Origin: Flavobacterium sp. YJ01
GTDB taxonomy: Bacteria; Bacteroidota; Bacteroidia; Flavobacteriales; Flavobacteriaceae
Reading direction: 5' to 3'
NCBI RefSeq assembly: GCF_029320955.1
Contig: NZ_CP119757.1
Location: 992,001-1,056,000, forward strand
Length of the DNA: 64,000 nucleotides
Part shown: in pieces, positions 41,595-50,722 of the stretch
Position numbering within the stretch: the stretch's first letter is position 1
Layout of the letters: each line of letters starts with the position of its first letter
The notes under the pieces: generated by a model
The model's database searches: none
What the model saw: the letters and a program-made list of their open reading frames with translations, nothing else
Told to the model about the DNA's origin: nothing
Translations under genes and position numbers: made by a program

Positions 41595-43109
41595 ATGAGA
41601 AAAAAATTCTTTATTTACGGATTCTTATTGTTTATAATTGTTGTTGCAATTTATTATTATACAGGGCGAGGTTACTTACTCGTTTTTGCTATTCCTATTT
41701 TGTTGATTGTTGGAGCTTATAATGCTTCACAAAAGAAACATGCTATTTTACGAAACTTCCCGGTTTTGGGTTATTTCAGATATTTATTTGAAATGATTGC
41801 ACCTGAAATTCAGCAATATTTTATTGAAAGATCTACAGACGGAAAACCTTTTTCTAGAAATCAGCGTTCTTTAGTGTATCAAAGAGCAAAAAATATTGAT
41901 TCGAGCACACCTTTCGGAACACAATTAAACTTAAATACAGAGAATTACGAAGGAATAAAACATTCTATTTTTCCAGCAAAAGTTAACGAAGAATTGCCTC
42001 GCGTTTTAATTGGCGGAAAAGATTGCAAACAGCCTTATTCTGCTTCTTTATTTAATGTTTCGGCGATGAGTTTTGGTTCTTTGAGCGAAAATGCTGTTCG
42101 CGCGATTAATATTGGTGCTAAAAAAGGAAATTTCTACCAAAATACTGGTGAAGGTGGATTGACCGAATTTCACCTTGCGGGCGGCGGAGATATTACTTGG
42201 CAAATTGGAACAGGATATTTTGGCTGCCGCGATGCAGAAGGAAATTTCAGTCCAGAAAATTTTGCTCAAAAAGCTAATCTTCCGAATGTAAAAATGATTG
42301 AAATTAAGCTTTCACAAGGCGCAAAACCAGGACATGGAGGTGTGCTTCCAGCTGCGAAAAACACGGAACAAATCGCTAAAATTAGAGGCGTTCAACCGCA
42401 TACAATGATTCTTTCTCCTCCAGGTCATCATGCTTTTTCTGATGCTAAAGGATTAATTCATTTCATAAAACAATTACGTGATCTTTCTAACGGAAAACCA
42501 ATCGGATTTAAATTATGTATTGGAAATACTGCCGAATTTGAAGCCATCTGTCAAGAAATGATTACTGAGGATATTTATCCGGATTTTATTACCATTGACG
42601 GCGCGGAAGGCGGAACTGGAGCTGCGCCACTAGAATTTGCTGATGGTGTCGGAATGCCATTTGAACCAGCATTAATTTTCGTAAACAAAACTTTGGTTCG
42701 TTTAGGCATACGTGATAAAATGCGCATTATCGGAAGTGGAAAAATCATTTCTGGCTATTCTATCTTACATGCAATCGCATTAGGCGCCGATATGTGCAAC
42801 AGCGCAAGAGGATTTATGTTTTCTTTAGGTTGCATTCAAGCTTTACGTTGTCATAATAACGAATGTCCAACTGGAGTCGCGACTCAAAATAAAATGCTGA
42901 TGAAAGGTTTGGTTGTTACAGACAAATCAGATCGTGTGTATCATTTTCATAAAAATACGCTTCACTCAGCAAATGAACTTTTGGCTGCAGCTGGAAAAAG
43001 CAGTTTTGCAGATGTTGACATTAATATTTTCATGCGCGGTGATGAATTTTCTGATTTATCTGAACAGTATTTTCCAGACAATCTTAAAAACGTTACGCAA
43101 TTCTCATAA
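41595..43109 (+). CDS. FMN-binding glutamate synthase-like protein, membrane anchored
   Basis: This 504-residue protein has two N-terminal membrane helices (about residues 5-42). A single TIM-barrel domain follows that corresponds to the FMN/2-oxoglutarate-binding part of glutamate synthase: FNVSAMSFGSLSENAVRAIN, YQNTGEGGLTEFHL, KLSQGAKPGHGGVLPAAK and TIDGAEGGTGAAPLEFADGV. The 3Fe-4S cysteines are present as Cys413, Cys419 and Cys424 (CIQALRCHNNEC), the C-x5-C-x4-C spacing of GltB. There is no glutaminase domain and no GltD partner nearby, so it is unlikely to be a normal GOGAT. Its electron partner and substrate are unknown. It is a strong family call with an open function. Confidence 0.9.
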   Translation: MRKKFFIYGFLLFIIVVAIYYYTGRGYLLVFAIPILLIVGAYNASQKKHAILRNFPVLGYFRYLFEMIAPEIQQYFIERSTDGKPFSRNQRSLVYQRAKNIDSSTPFGTQLNLNTENYEGIKHSIFPAKVNEELPRVLIGGKDCKQPYSASLFNVSAMSFGSLSENAVRAINIGAKKGNFYQNTGEGGLTEFHLAGGGDITWQIGTGYFGCRDAEGNFSPENFAQKANLPNVKMIEIKLSQGAKPGHGGVLPAAKNTEQIAKIRGVQPHTMILSPPGHHAFSDAKGLIHFIKQLRDLSNGKPIGFKLCIGNTAEFEAICQEMITEDIYPDFITIDGAEGGTGAAPLEFADGVGMPFEPALIFVNKTLVRLGIRDKMRIIGSGKIISGYSILHAIALGADMCNSARGFMFSLGCIQALRCHNNECPTGVATQNKMLMKGLVVTDKSDRVYHFHKNTLHSANELLAAAGKSSFADVDINIFMRGDEFSDLSEQYFPDNLKNVTQFS

Positions 43110-43112
43110 ACA

Positions 43113-43145
43113 AAAAAGCCTCTTTACAACTAAAGAGGCTTTTTC
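43113..43145. terminator. Bidirectional terminator after the glutamate synthase-like gene
   Basis: AAAAAGCCTCTTTA pairs with TAAAGAGGCTTTTT across a CAAC loop. It lies between convergent genes ending at 43109 and 43165. Confidence 0.9.
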
Positions 43146-43164
43146 TTTTAAATCTATTTTTAAA

Positions 43165-43599
43165 TTACAATTTTGCTGTTTCCTTATTTTGTTCTGCAGC
43201 TCCACCTTCTAAAACTGCTAATTCTTGCTGATCAACTAATTGTTGCGCTAAAATAGCATTGTTGTAGGCTAGAAAATAAACATCAAACTTTACTCCTTCA
43301 GAAATTAATGAAGTTGAAATTTGATCGTTTTTAATCATTTCTTTCAATAAATCTGGAAACGACTCTTTGTAGGCTAATTTATTTGCATCGTTTTCTTCTA
43401 AATTGGTTTCAATTCTAATTTCAATTTTATTGTCATTTAGAAAAGCTTTTGCTGTTGTACTCGTAATTCCATTTCCTTTTATAGAAGAAGAATTATTGTA
43501 ATTACTTACATGTTCTTGAATTTTCTGTTTAGTATTTTTACAGCTGATTAGAAAAAGTGCAAACGCGAAAGCAAATGCGATTTGGGTAATTTTTTTCAT
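43165..43599 (-). CDS. Small lipoprotein, paralogue of the 43866 gene
   Basis: This 144-residue protein has a lipoprotein signal (lipobox FLISC, Cys20) followed by KNTKQKIQEHVSNYN. It is clearly related along its whole length to the next upstream gene (shared CKNTKQK, the TTAKAFLNDNKIEIR / TTARGYINDDKIELR block, and the ISEGVKFDVYFLA / IEEGVQFDVYFLA block). It carries an extra C-terminal extension rich in Glu/Ala. The family is not recognised. The two genes form a tandem pair, each with its own terminator. Confidence 0.7.
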   Translation of the reverse strand: MKKITQIAFAFAFALFLISCKNTKQKIQEHVSNYNNSSSIKGNGITSTTAKAFLNDNKIEIRIETNLEENDANKLAYKESFPDLLKEMIKNDQISTSLISEGVKFDVYFLAYNNAILAQQLVDQQELAVLEGGAAEQNKETAKL

Positions 43600-43785
43600 A
43601 AATTATTGGTTTTATAGTTATTTTTTAACTCAAACATAAATAAATTATAACATAAAAACAACATTCAATTATAAAAAAAGACTTTATAATTCTTTGAATA
43701 CAAATTGATTATCTTCAAAAAACAAACAATTTTGTAAGAATACAAAAGTTATTCTTCGACTTAAGTTTAATCTATAAACACAAAA

Positions 43786-43819
43786 AAGTCTCTTTAAATT
43801 AAAATATAAAGAGACTTTA
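43786..43819. terminator. Terminator between the paralogous lipoprotein genes
   Basis: AAAGTCTCTTTA pairs with TAAAGAGACTTT. The sequence is a close relative of the hairpin at 43113-43145 (AGCCTCTTTA / TAAAGAGGCT). Confidence 0.85.
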
Positions 43820-43865
43820 ATATGTAAGAATTAAACTGATTAATTTTTCTTCTAATAATCTGATT

Positions 43866-44273
43866 TTATTTCAAAAAATCTTTAAGAGATTCTCCTGTTA
43901 GCACTTCTTTATCTAAAACCGTATTATCATCAGCAAGAAAATAAACATCAAACTGAACTCCTTCTTCAATTAATTGTCTCGGAATCTGATCTTTATCAAT
44001 CATTAATTTAATCTGTTTTGGAAAAGAAATAGCTGCCGCAGATTTATTAGTTTCATTTTGCTCTAAATCAGTTTCAAAACGCAATTCGATTTTATCATCA
44101 TTAATATAACCTCTTGCAGTTGTTAGTGTTACATTATCAGCTCTAAAACTTGGCGCGATTGTTTTATTATAAGTAACAACATATTCCTGAAGCTTTTGTT
44201 TGGTATTTTTACAGCTTAAAAGCGAAAGTACGAGTGTAATTGCAATAGCAATTTGAGATATTTTCTTGATCAT
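43866..44273 (-). CDS. Small lipoprotein, paralogue of the 43165 gene
   Basis: This 135-residue protein has a lipoprotein signal (lipobox SLLSC, Cys21), then KNTKQKLQEYVVTYN and the same small domain as the downstream paralogue. It starts only 6 bases after the GH88 gene ends, so it is likely the second gene of that operon. The intervening copy relationship suggests a recent tandem duplication followed by divergence. Function unknown; a periplasmic binding or structural role is a guess. Confidence 0.7.
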   Translation of the reverse strand: MIKKISQIAIAITLVLSLLSCKNTKQKLQEYVVTYNKTIAPSFRADNVTLTTARGYINDDKIELRFETDLEQNETNKSAAAISFPKQIKLMIDKDQIPRQLIEEGVQFDVYFLADDNTVLDKEVLTGESLKDFLK

Positions 44274-44279
44274 AATTTT

Positions 44280-45458
44280 CTATTTTAATTTTTGAAGTCT
44301 TAATAATGCCTCAAGATAGTAATAATCTGCGTAATTTATAGAACAATCTATCTCACTTCCCGCAGGTTTATGTCCTGTTGAATGTAATAAAAATGCTGAA
44401 TTCACGTCATGACTCTGATAATTGTCTGAAAGCGAAACAATCATTTTTTTGGCTTTTGTCAAATATTCTGTTTTTAAATTCTTGTCTTTTGTATACGAAC
44501 TTAATTCTAAAAGTGCAGAAGAAACAATTGCTGCTGCCGAAGCATCTCTCGGTTCGTTTGGAATATTTGGCGCATTAAAATCCCAATACGGAACTAAATC
44601 TTCAGTTGTCAATTTATCCAAATAAACTCTCGCCAATTTATGTGCGAAATCTAAAAACTTAACATCTTTAGTTTCTCTATATGTCATTGTAAAGCCGTAA
44701 ATCGCCCAAGCTTGTCCGCGCGCCCACATACTATCATCGCTATAGCCTTGAGCAGTTCTTCCTTTTATTTTTTTTCCTGTTTCGAAATCGTAAATAATAA
44801 CATGATAAGACGTATTATCTGGTCTAAAATGATTGGCCATTGTAGTTTCTGCATGTTTTACTGCGATATCATACAACTTTTTATTTCCGCCATTTTTTGA
44901 AGCCCAAAACAAAAGTTCTAAATTCATCATATTGTCGATAATCGTATTATGACCGCCCATTTTATTATGAGGCCAAGATTGAATTGTTCCCACTTTTGGA
45001 TTAAAAAGCGTTGCCAATGTATCGGCCGTTTTTAGAATAATTTCCTTGTATTCTGGATTTTTTGTCAATCGATATCCGTTTCCAAAACTATTGAAAACCT
45101 GAAATCCTAAATCATGATCTCCTGCTTTACTGACAGATAAAGGCGTTAAAAAACGACTAAATTTATCGGCTTCTTTTTCCCATTTTTTATCTTTTGTTGC
45201 TTCGTACAAAAACCATAATTCACCAGGCCAGAATCCGCTTGTCCAATCTTTATAGCCAACAAATTTCCATTCATTGCTTCCATTTGGAACAGTTCTCGGA
45301 GAAGTTCCGTCGTTTGGAATTACTTTTAAAGTTTTTGATGCTTGTTCGGCACAATAATCCAGTTGTTTTTTAATATTGAATGAATTGTTTTTTTGAGAAT
45401 AGCCTTGATTTCCTAAAAAAACTAAAGTTGTAATCAGGGTAAAAAATTTTGCCTTCAT
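44280..45458 (-). CDS. Glycoside hydrolase family 88 protein (unsaturated glucuronyl hydrolase type)
   Basis: This 392-residue exported enzyme has a signal peptide (MKAKFFTLITTLVFLGNQGYSQ). The (alpha/alpha)6-barrel motifs are DWTSGFWPGELWFLYEATK (about 70-88), with a likely catalytic Asp, GFQVFNSFGNGYRLTK, NTIIDNMMNLELLFWAS (about 170-186) with the second conserved Asp, and ARGQAWAIYGFTMTY. GH88 enzymes hydrate the unsaturated uronic acid left by polysaccharide lyases. This fits a polysaccharide-degrading lifestyle, also indicated by the pectate-lyase-like protein at the window start, though the two genes are far apart. Confidence 0.9.
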   Translation of the reverse strand: MKAKFFTLITTLVFLGNQGYSQKNNSFNIKKQLDYCAEQASKTLKVIPNDGTSPRTVPNGSNEWKFVGYKDWTSGFWPGELWFLYEATKDKKWEKEADKFSRFLTPLSVSKAGDHDLGFQVFNSFGNGYRLTKNPEYKEIILKTADTLATLFNPKVGTIQSWPHNKMGGHNTIIDNMMNLELLFWASKNGGNKKLYDIAVKHAETTMANHFRPDNTSYHVIIYDFETGKKIKGRTAQGYSDDSMWARGQAWAIYGFTMTYRETKDVKFLDFAHKLARVYLDKLTTEDLVPYWDFNAPNIPNEPRDASAAAIVSSALLELSSYTKDKNLKTEYLTKAKKMIVSLSDNYQSHDVNSAFLLHSTGHKPAGSEIDCSINYADYYYLEALLRLQKLK

Positions 45459-45574
45459 GTGGTTTATAGTTTGTTTAATCGATAAATTTATGAAATAAAG
45501 TGAGTCCTTTAAGTTTTTGTACTTTTTGTCACCTAAAAATGGATTATTAAAGACCTTTTTAAGAGATAAGATTT
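45459..45574. other. AT-rich spacer upstream of GH88
   Basis: Holds the 5' region of the GH88 gene and leads into the large inverted repeat at 45575. I see no gene in it. Confidence 0.4.
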
Positions 45575-45682
45575 AGTTTGTCATTCCGAGGAACGAGGAA
45601 TCGCACTCGCAGATCGACAAAGATTGGTGAATTACTTTACGGAATTTCTCGTGTGATTCCTCGTTCCTCGGAATGACAAACT
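45575..45682. repeat. Large palindromic element with 28-base perfect arms
   Basis: The left arm runs from AGTTTGTCATTCCGAGGAAC through GAGGAATC (45575-45602) and is perfectly complementary to 45655-45682. The 52-base centre is unrelated and has no open frame. The arms are GC-richer than the surroundings. It is an excellent candidate for a non-autonomous mobile or REP-type element. Confidence 0.92.
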
Positions 45683-45738
45683 TTTCTTAAAAAATAAACA
45701 TTTATATAAATTTGCTTTAAACTAAGCCATAATAAACT

Positions 45739-46122
45739 TTGAAAAAAACAAGCATCTATTACACTTTAATTTTTCTCTCCATCATTTTCCTTGGAATTCT
45801 TTCCAGAAAAATTCCTTTTCTTCCATTATGGATTGGCGATTTTCTGTATGCCGTTATGATTTATTTTCTGGTTCGAATATTTCTTCCATTCAGAAATGCT
45901 TTCTTAGTCGCATCTCTTTCTCTTTTGATTTGTTACTCCATTGAATTTCTTCAATTATATCAAGGCCAATGGATGATTGAACTCAGAAAAACACTTTTCG
46001 GAAGATATGTTTTAGGGCAAGGATTTTTATGGTCGGATATTTTGGCTTACACTTTTGGAATCCTTACAACTTTTATAATGGAAAAATTTACTTTGAATTA
46101 TTTCAATCAAAAGTCTGCGTAA
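45739..46122 (+). CDS. DUF2809 family membrane protein
   Basis: This 127-residue protein uses a TTG start at 45739 (KKTSIYYTLIFLSIIFLG...). About four membrane helices fill most of it. The DUF2809 features are ILSRKIPFLPLWIGDFLYAVMI (two adjoining blocks, residues 20-41) and the EFLQLYQGQWMIELRKT stretch (about 69-85), ending WSDILAYTFGILTTF. The function is unknown. Its last 20 bases overlap the end of the convergent ABC transporter gene, so neither has room for a terminator between them. Confidence 0.82.
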   Translation: MKKTSIYYTLIFLSIIFLGILSRKIPFLPLWIGDFLYAVMIYFLVRIFLPFRNAFLVASLSLLICYSIEFLQLYQGQWMIELRKTLFGRYVLGQGFLWSDILAYTFGILTTFIMEKFTLNYFNQKSA

Positions 46123-47881
46123 TTTTTTCAATATTCAAGCTATTTGCCATTGCCATAAATATTTGATGATATGTTCCTTTATTATCAAATAACTCATCGT
46201 GTGTGCCTTTTTCGACGCATTTTCCTTTTTCTAAAACAATAATATTTGATGCATCTATAATTTGAGAAATACTGTGCGAAATTATAATCACGGTTCTGTC
46301 TTTTTTAATTGCATCTAAAGATTTTTTAATTTGCTCTGTCGCAATCGCGTCTAAACTTGCCGTAGGTTCGTCTAAAAAGATAATTGGCGGACTTTTCAGA
46401 AAAAGTCTTGCAATTGCAATTCGCTGTTGTTGTCCGCCAGAAAGCAAATGGGCATCAGAATCGTAGCCTTTTGGGAGTTGAATAATTTGATCGTGTATAT
46501 AAGCCTGTTTTGCCGCTTCTATAACTTCTGAATGCGAAGCTTTTGGATTTCCGTACAAAATATTCTCAGCAATTGTTCCTTTAAAAATATGATTCTTCTG
46601 CAAAACCAATCCGATATTTTTACGAAGGAAATCGGTATTATAATCCATTAAATCAACTCCATCCAAACAAATTTTCCCCGAAGATGGAAGATAAAATTTA
46701 TCCAAAAGATTTATTATGGTACTTTTTCCTGCGCCACTCAATCCTACTAAAGCTGTTGTTTCATTAGGTTTTACTGTAAAATTTATATCAGAAAGCGCTT
46801 TTGTACCGTTTGGATATACAAAATCAACATTTTTAATTTCTATCAAACCAACAATTTTCTCAGGAATATAATCGCCGCTAGTTTCAATTTCATTATCAGA
46901 TTCCAAAATATCAAAAAATCCTTCAGAATAAATCAAAGCATCATTTATCTCGTCATAAATTCGATGCAATTGTCTAATTGGCGCCGAAACGTTGTTAAAC
47001 AACATAATATGAAACATAATCGCACCAATTGTCATCTGATTATTCAAAACAAAATACGCCGTCAAAATAATGATAATAACCACTCCTATTTGTTCGACAA
47101 AACTTTTAATGCTTTCAAAAATAAAACTGGTTTTTCTGGTTGCCAATTGATTTTCGGTCATTTCAAACTGAATTTTTTGATGACGATCTGCTTCAGAAGG
47201 TTCACGTACAAAAGATTTAATAACAGTTATGGATTCGATCAAACTTATGATTCCGTTATTTTTTGTTTCACGGTAATTTCGCATTCTTCTTCTAAACCCG
47301 CTTAATTTAGTTGCTTGCAATTGACTTATATAGAAATAAATCGGAATTATGCACAAACTGACCAATCCAACATAAAAATTTGCATAAAACATCATAACCA
47401 AAGCCACAAAAGCATTTGCAAACAAAGGAAGAATATCAATAAAGAAATTCTGAACCAATCGTGTTAAACTGCTAATTCCGGCATCTATTCTGGTTTGAAG
47501 TTTTCCGCTTTCATTTTCATCAGAAGTATAAAATTCCATTCTGTAGCTTAGAATTTTTTCTACAATAGTCTGAGAAATATCACGAGTTACAAAGATTCTC
47601 AGCTTTTCGCCATAAAATTTTTGTCCAAATTGCACAACAGAATTAACCAGTTCTTTAGTCAATAAGACAATACTGATTATTCCGAGTAAATGAAATCCTT
47701 TAGAAAGCGGTTCGTGCGCAACCATCAGATTATTAATGGTATCAACGGTATATTTTAAGATTAAAGCGTTGACTTGTGCCGCAAATGAACCAATAAATGT
47801 TAGCAGCAAAGTAGCAATTACCATTTTTCTGTAAGGCTTTACAAATGGCATTATTTTTTTATAAAGTACGGATAATTGCAT
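46103..47881 (-). CDS. ABC transporter, fused permease and ATP-binding protein (exporter type)
   Basis: This 592-residue exporter half-transporter has six membrane helices in about residues 15-300. A nucleotide-binding domain follows with Walker A GLSGAGKST, Q-loop GLVLQKNHIF, signature LSGGQQQRIAIARL, Walker B IIFLDEPTASLD and H-loop IIISHS. It probably works as a homodimer exporting a lipid, peptide or drug; the substrate cannot be told. It is divergent from rdgB with closely spaced -7 boxes. Its 3' end overlaps that of the DUF2809 gene by 20 bases. Confidence 0.93.
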   Translation of the reverse strand: MQLSVLYKKIMPFVKPYRKMVIATLLLTFIGSFAAQVNALILKYTVDTINNLMVAHEPLSKGFHLLGIISIVLLTKELVNSVVQFGQKFYGEKLRIFVTRDISQTIVEKILSYRMEFYTSDENESGKLQTRIDAGISSLTRLVQNFFIDILPLFANAFVALVMMFYANFYVGLVSLCIIPIYFYISQLQATKLSGFRRRMRNYRETKNNGIISLIESITVIKSFVREPSEADRHQKIQFEMTENQLATRKTSFIFESIKSFVEQIGVVIIIILTAYFVLNNQMTIGAIMFHIMLFNNVSAPIRQLHRIYDEINDALIYSEGFFDILESDNEIETSGDYIPEKIVGLIEIKNVDFVYPNGTKALSDINFTVKPNETTALVGLSGAGKSTIINLLDKFYLPSSGKICLDGVDLMDYNTDFLRKNIGLVLQKNHIFKGTIAENILYGNPKASHSEVIEAAKQAYIHDQIIQLPKGYDSDAHLLSGGQQQRIAIARLFLKSPPIIFLDEPTASLDAIATEQIKKSLDAIKKDRTVIIISHSISQIIDASNIIVLEKGKCVEKGTHDELFDNKGTYHQIFMAMANSLNIEKITQTFD

Positions 47882-47905
47882 TTAATTTTATTTTTGACGC
47901 TCTAT

Positions 47906-47928
47906 CAAATATAAGAATTCTAAATTTG
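47906..47928. promoter_or_regulatory. Divergent -7 boxes between ABC exporter and rdgB
   Basis: On the minus strand, 47906-47913 reads TATATTTG (for the ABC gene). On the plus strand, 47921-47928 reads TAAATTTG (for rdgB). Both match TAnnTTTG, and they are 7 bases apart. Confidence 0.5.
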
Positions 47929-47957
47929 TGTTGGAAATCATTTAAACACATTATTCT

Positions 47958-48536
47958 ATGGAACTCGTTTTCGCTTCAAACAACAAAAATAAAATTGCAG
48001 AAATTCAAAGTATGCTTCCAGAAAGCATTAAAATATTAAGTTTAGAAGACATTAATTGCTTAGAAGATATTCCAGAAACAGCTAATACAATTGAAGGAAA
48101 TGCGATTTTAAAAGCCGATTATGTCACTCAAAAGTATGGTTATGATTGTTTTGCAGATGATACAGGCTTGGAAGTCTCTGCACTAAACGGCGAACCTGGA
48201 GTTTATTCTGCTAGATATGCAGGCGAACAAAAAAACGCTGATGATAATATGAACAAACTTCTTGATGCTTTAAAAAACGAAAAAAATCGCAGTGCTCAAT
48301 TTAAAACTGTTATTACTTTAAACCTGAAAGGAAAACAATATTTATTTACAGGAATTGCTTCTGGAAATATCACATTAGAAAAAACAGGAACGAATGGTTT
48401 TGGATATGATCCAATTTTTCAACCAGAAAATTATAGCGAAACCTTTGCCCAATTGTCTTTAGAAACTAAAAACACTATTGGTCATCGCGGAAAAGCAGTA
48501 AAGCAACTAATTGATTTTCTGAGTACCACAAAATAA
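47958..48536 (+). CDS. rdgB: Non-canonical purine NTP pyrophosphatase (RdgB/HAM1)
   Basis: This 192-residue protein cleaves dITP, ITP and XTP to monophosphates, keeping deaminated purines out of nucleic acids. The typical motifs are ASNNKNKIAEI (residues 6-16), FADDTGLEVSALNGEPGVYS (about 66-85) with SARYAG, GFGYDPIFQP (about 148-157) and the closing KNTIGHRGKAVKQL. It is a single soluble domain of normal length. It is monocistronic and divergent from the ABC exporter gene. Confidence 0.95.
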   Translation: MELVFASNNKNKIAEIQSMLPESIKILSLEDINCLEDIPETANTIEGNAILKADYVTQKYGYDCFADDTGLEVSALNGEPGVYSARYAGEQKNADDNMNKLLDALKNEKNRSAQFKTVITLNLKGKQYLFTGIASGNITLEKTGTNGFGYDPIFQPENYSETFAQLSLETKNTIGHRGKAVKQLIDFLSTTK

Positions 48537-48711
48537 TTGTTTAAAATACAACATTTTAAGGTTTAAATTTTACATTTTCAGACGTGTTTTTTCAACAAAT
48601 TCTCGATTTCTTACTAAAAATCATTTTGCAAAAATCGTAACTTTTTGATAATCAAATCATAACAAATACATAATTCTTGAAATTGCATTAGTTTATCTGA
48701 ATAATTAGCTG

Positions 48712-48719
48712 TAATTTTG
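48712..48719 (+). promoter_or_regulatory. -7 box TAATTTTG for the DEAD-box helicase
   Basis: Matches TAnnTTTG 21 bases before the ATG at 48741. It supports that ATG over the in-frame upstream candidate at 48717, which would lie within the box. Confidence 0.55.
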
Positions 48720-48740
48720 CACCCTATTTTAAATACATAT

Positions 48741-50654
48741 ATGAATAAATTTGAACAATTAGGATTGAATGAATCGTTACTGAAGGCGATTTTAGATCTA
48801 GGATTTGAAAATCCGTCAGAGGTACAGGAAAAGGCGATTCCCCTATTATTGGAAAAAGACACAGATATGGTTGCGTTGGCTCAAACAGGGACAGGGAAAA
48901 CGGCAGCTTTCGGTTTTCCGCTAATTCAAAAAATTGATGCCGACAACAGAAATACACAAGCATTAGTTTTATCGCCAACACGCGAGTTATGTTTACAGAT
49001 TACTAACGAACTTAAAAACTACTCAAAATACGAAAAAGGTATTAATGTGGTAGCAGTTTACGGAGGAGCTAGTATAACAGAGCAAGCAAGAGAAATAAAG
49101 AGAGGTGCACAAATTATTGTGGCAACTCCAGGAAGAATGCAAGACATGATTAACAGAGGTTTAGTGAACATTAAAAATATAGATTACTGTATTCTTGATG
49201 AGGCTGACGAAATGTTAAACATGGGATTCTATGATGATATTGTATCTATTTTATCAGATACTCCAGACGAAAAAAGCACATGGTTGTTCTCTGCAACTAT
49301 GCCGCAAGAGGTTGCTAGAATTGCAAAACAATTCATGAGCGAACCACTAGAAATTACTGTAGGAGCTAAAAACTCTGGTTCGTCTACAGTTTCTCACGAA
49401 TTTTATTTAGTTAATGCTCGTGACCGTTATGAAGCTTTAAAACGTTTAGCTGATGCTAATCCAGACATTTTTTCTGTAGTTTTCTGTCGTACAAAAAGAG
49501 ACACTCAAGCTATCGCTGAGAAGTTAATTGAAGATGGATATAGTGCCGCTGCGTTACACGGAGATTTATCTCAAGCGCAACGTGATGGTGTAATGAAATC
49601 GTTCCGTGGAAGACAAATTCAGATGCTTGTTGCTACTGACGTTGCTGCACGTGGTATTGACGTTGATAACGTAACTCACGTTGTGAACTACCAATTACCT
49701 GACGAAATCGAAACTTACAACCACCGTTCTGGTCGTACAGGTAGAGCAGGAAAATTAGGTACTTCTATTGTAATTGTTACAAAAAGTGAGTTACGTAAAA
49801 TTTCTTCTATCGAAAGAATCATCAAACAGAAATTCGAAGAAAAAACAATTCCGTCTGGAATCGAAATCTGCGAAATTCAGTTATTACACTTAGCAAACAA
49901 AATTAAAGATACTGAGGTTGATCACGAAATTGACAACTATTTACCAGCAATCAACAACGTTTTAGAAGATTTATCTAAAGAAGAATTGATTAAGAAAATG
50001 GTTTCAGTAGAATTTAACCGTTTCATTGCTTATTACAAAAAGAACAGAGATATTTCTACTCAATCTTCAGACAGACGTGAAAGAGGTGATTCTGAGCCAA
50101 GAGAATTCAACAATAACGGAGCAGTTCGTTATTTCGTAAACATTGGTTCTAGAGATAACTTCGATTGGATGTCATTAAAAGATTACTTAAAAGAAACATT
50201 AGACTTAGGTCGTGATGATATCTTTAAAGTTGACGTAAAAGAAGGATTCTCTTTCTTTAACACTGATCCTCAGCATACAGACAAAGTAATGGACGTTTTA
50301 AACAACGTACAATTAGAAGGTCGTCGTATTAATGTTGAGATTTCTAAAAATGATGGCGGAGGAAGACGTGACCATAACAACCGTGGTGGCGGACGTAATT
50401 CTGGCGGACCAAGAAGAGAAGGAAACTTTGCTCCAAGACGCGAAGGCGGATTTAGAGGAGACAGAAATTCTTCAAGAGATGGCGGATCACGTGAGGGAGG
50501 TTTCAGAAATGATAGAAATTCATCTGCTCCAAGAAGAGAAGGTGGTTTTAGAAGTTCTGCTCCAAGAAACGAAAATGGAGGTTCTGATAGAGCTCCAAGA
50601 CGTTCAGAAAACTTTGGTGATAGCTCAAGACCAAGAAGATCAAGAAGAGATTAA
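48741..50654 (+). CDS. deaD: DEAD-box RNA helicase with DbpA-like RNA-binding domain and RGG-rich tail
   Basis: The start is the ATG at 48741 (MNKFEQLGLNESLL), giving 637 residues. Helicase motifs are the Q motif LGFENPSEVQEKA, Walker A AQTGTGKT, PTREL, DEAD (ILDEADEML), SAT, and HRSGRTGRAG. A middle region leads to a DbpA/CsdA-type RNA-binding domain (about 460-555; RYFVNIGSRDNFDWMSLKDY). An Arg/Gly-rich tail with repeats such as PRREGGFRGDRNSS ends the protein. It fits the CsdA/DeaD group, which helps ribosome assembly and RNA decay at low temperature. It is followed by a strong terminator. Confidence 0.93.
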   Translation: MNKFEQLGLNESLLKAILDLGFENPSEVQEKAIPLLLEKDTDMVALAQTGTGKTAAFGFPLIQKIDADNRNTQALVLSPTRELCLQITNELKNYSKYEKGINVVAVYGGASITEQAREIKRGAQIIVATPGRMQDMINRGLVNIKNIDYCILDEADEMLNMGFYDDIVSILSDTPDEKSTWLFSATMPQEVARIAKQFMSEPLEITVGAKNSGSSTVSHEFYLVNARDRYEALKRLADANPDIFSVVFCRTKRDTQAIAEKLIEDGYSAAALHGDLSQAQRDGVMKSFRGRQIQMLVATDVAARGIDVDNVTHVVNYQLPDEIETYNHRSGRTGRAGKLGTSIVIVTKSELRKISSIERIIKQKFEEKTIPSGIEICEIQLLHLANKIKDTEVDHEIDNYLPAINNVLEDLSKEELIKKMVSVEFNRFIAYYKKNRDISTQSSDRRERGDSEPREFNNNGAVRYFVNIGSRDNFDWMSLKDYLKETLDLGRDDIFKVDVKEGFSFFNTDPQHTDKVMDVLNNVQLEGRRINVEISKNDGGGRRDHNNRGGGRNSGGPRREGNFAPRREGGFRGDRNSSRDGGSREGGFRNDRNSSAPRREGGFRSSAPRNENGGSDRAPRRSENFGDSSRPRRSRRD

Positions 50655-50677
50655 TCATTTAATTTCTTAAAATATAA

Positions 50678-50722
50678 AATCCCAAATTCCAGATATACTT
50701 GGAACTTGGGATTTTTTTTATT
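50678..50722 (+). terminator. Terminator after the deaD-like gene
   Basis: AAATCCCAAATTCCA (50678-50692) pairs with TGGAACTTGGGATTT with one mismatch, followed by a T-run. Confidence 0.9.

Noticed and set aside
45575..45682. Palindrome as an insertion sequence
   Set aside because: No transposase frame lies between or beside the arms and no target duplication was recognised; kept as a non-coding repeat.
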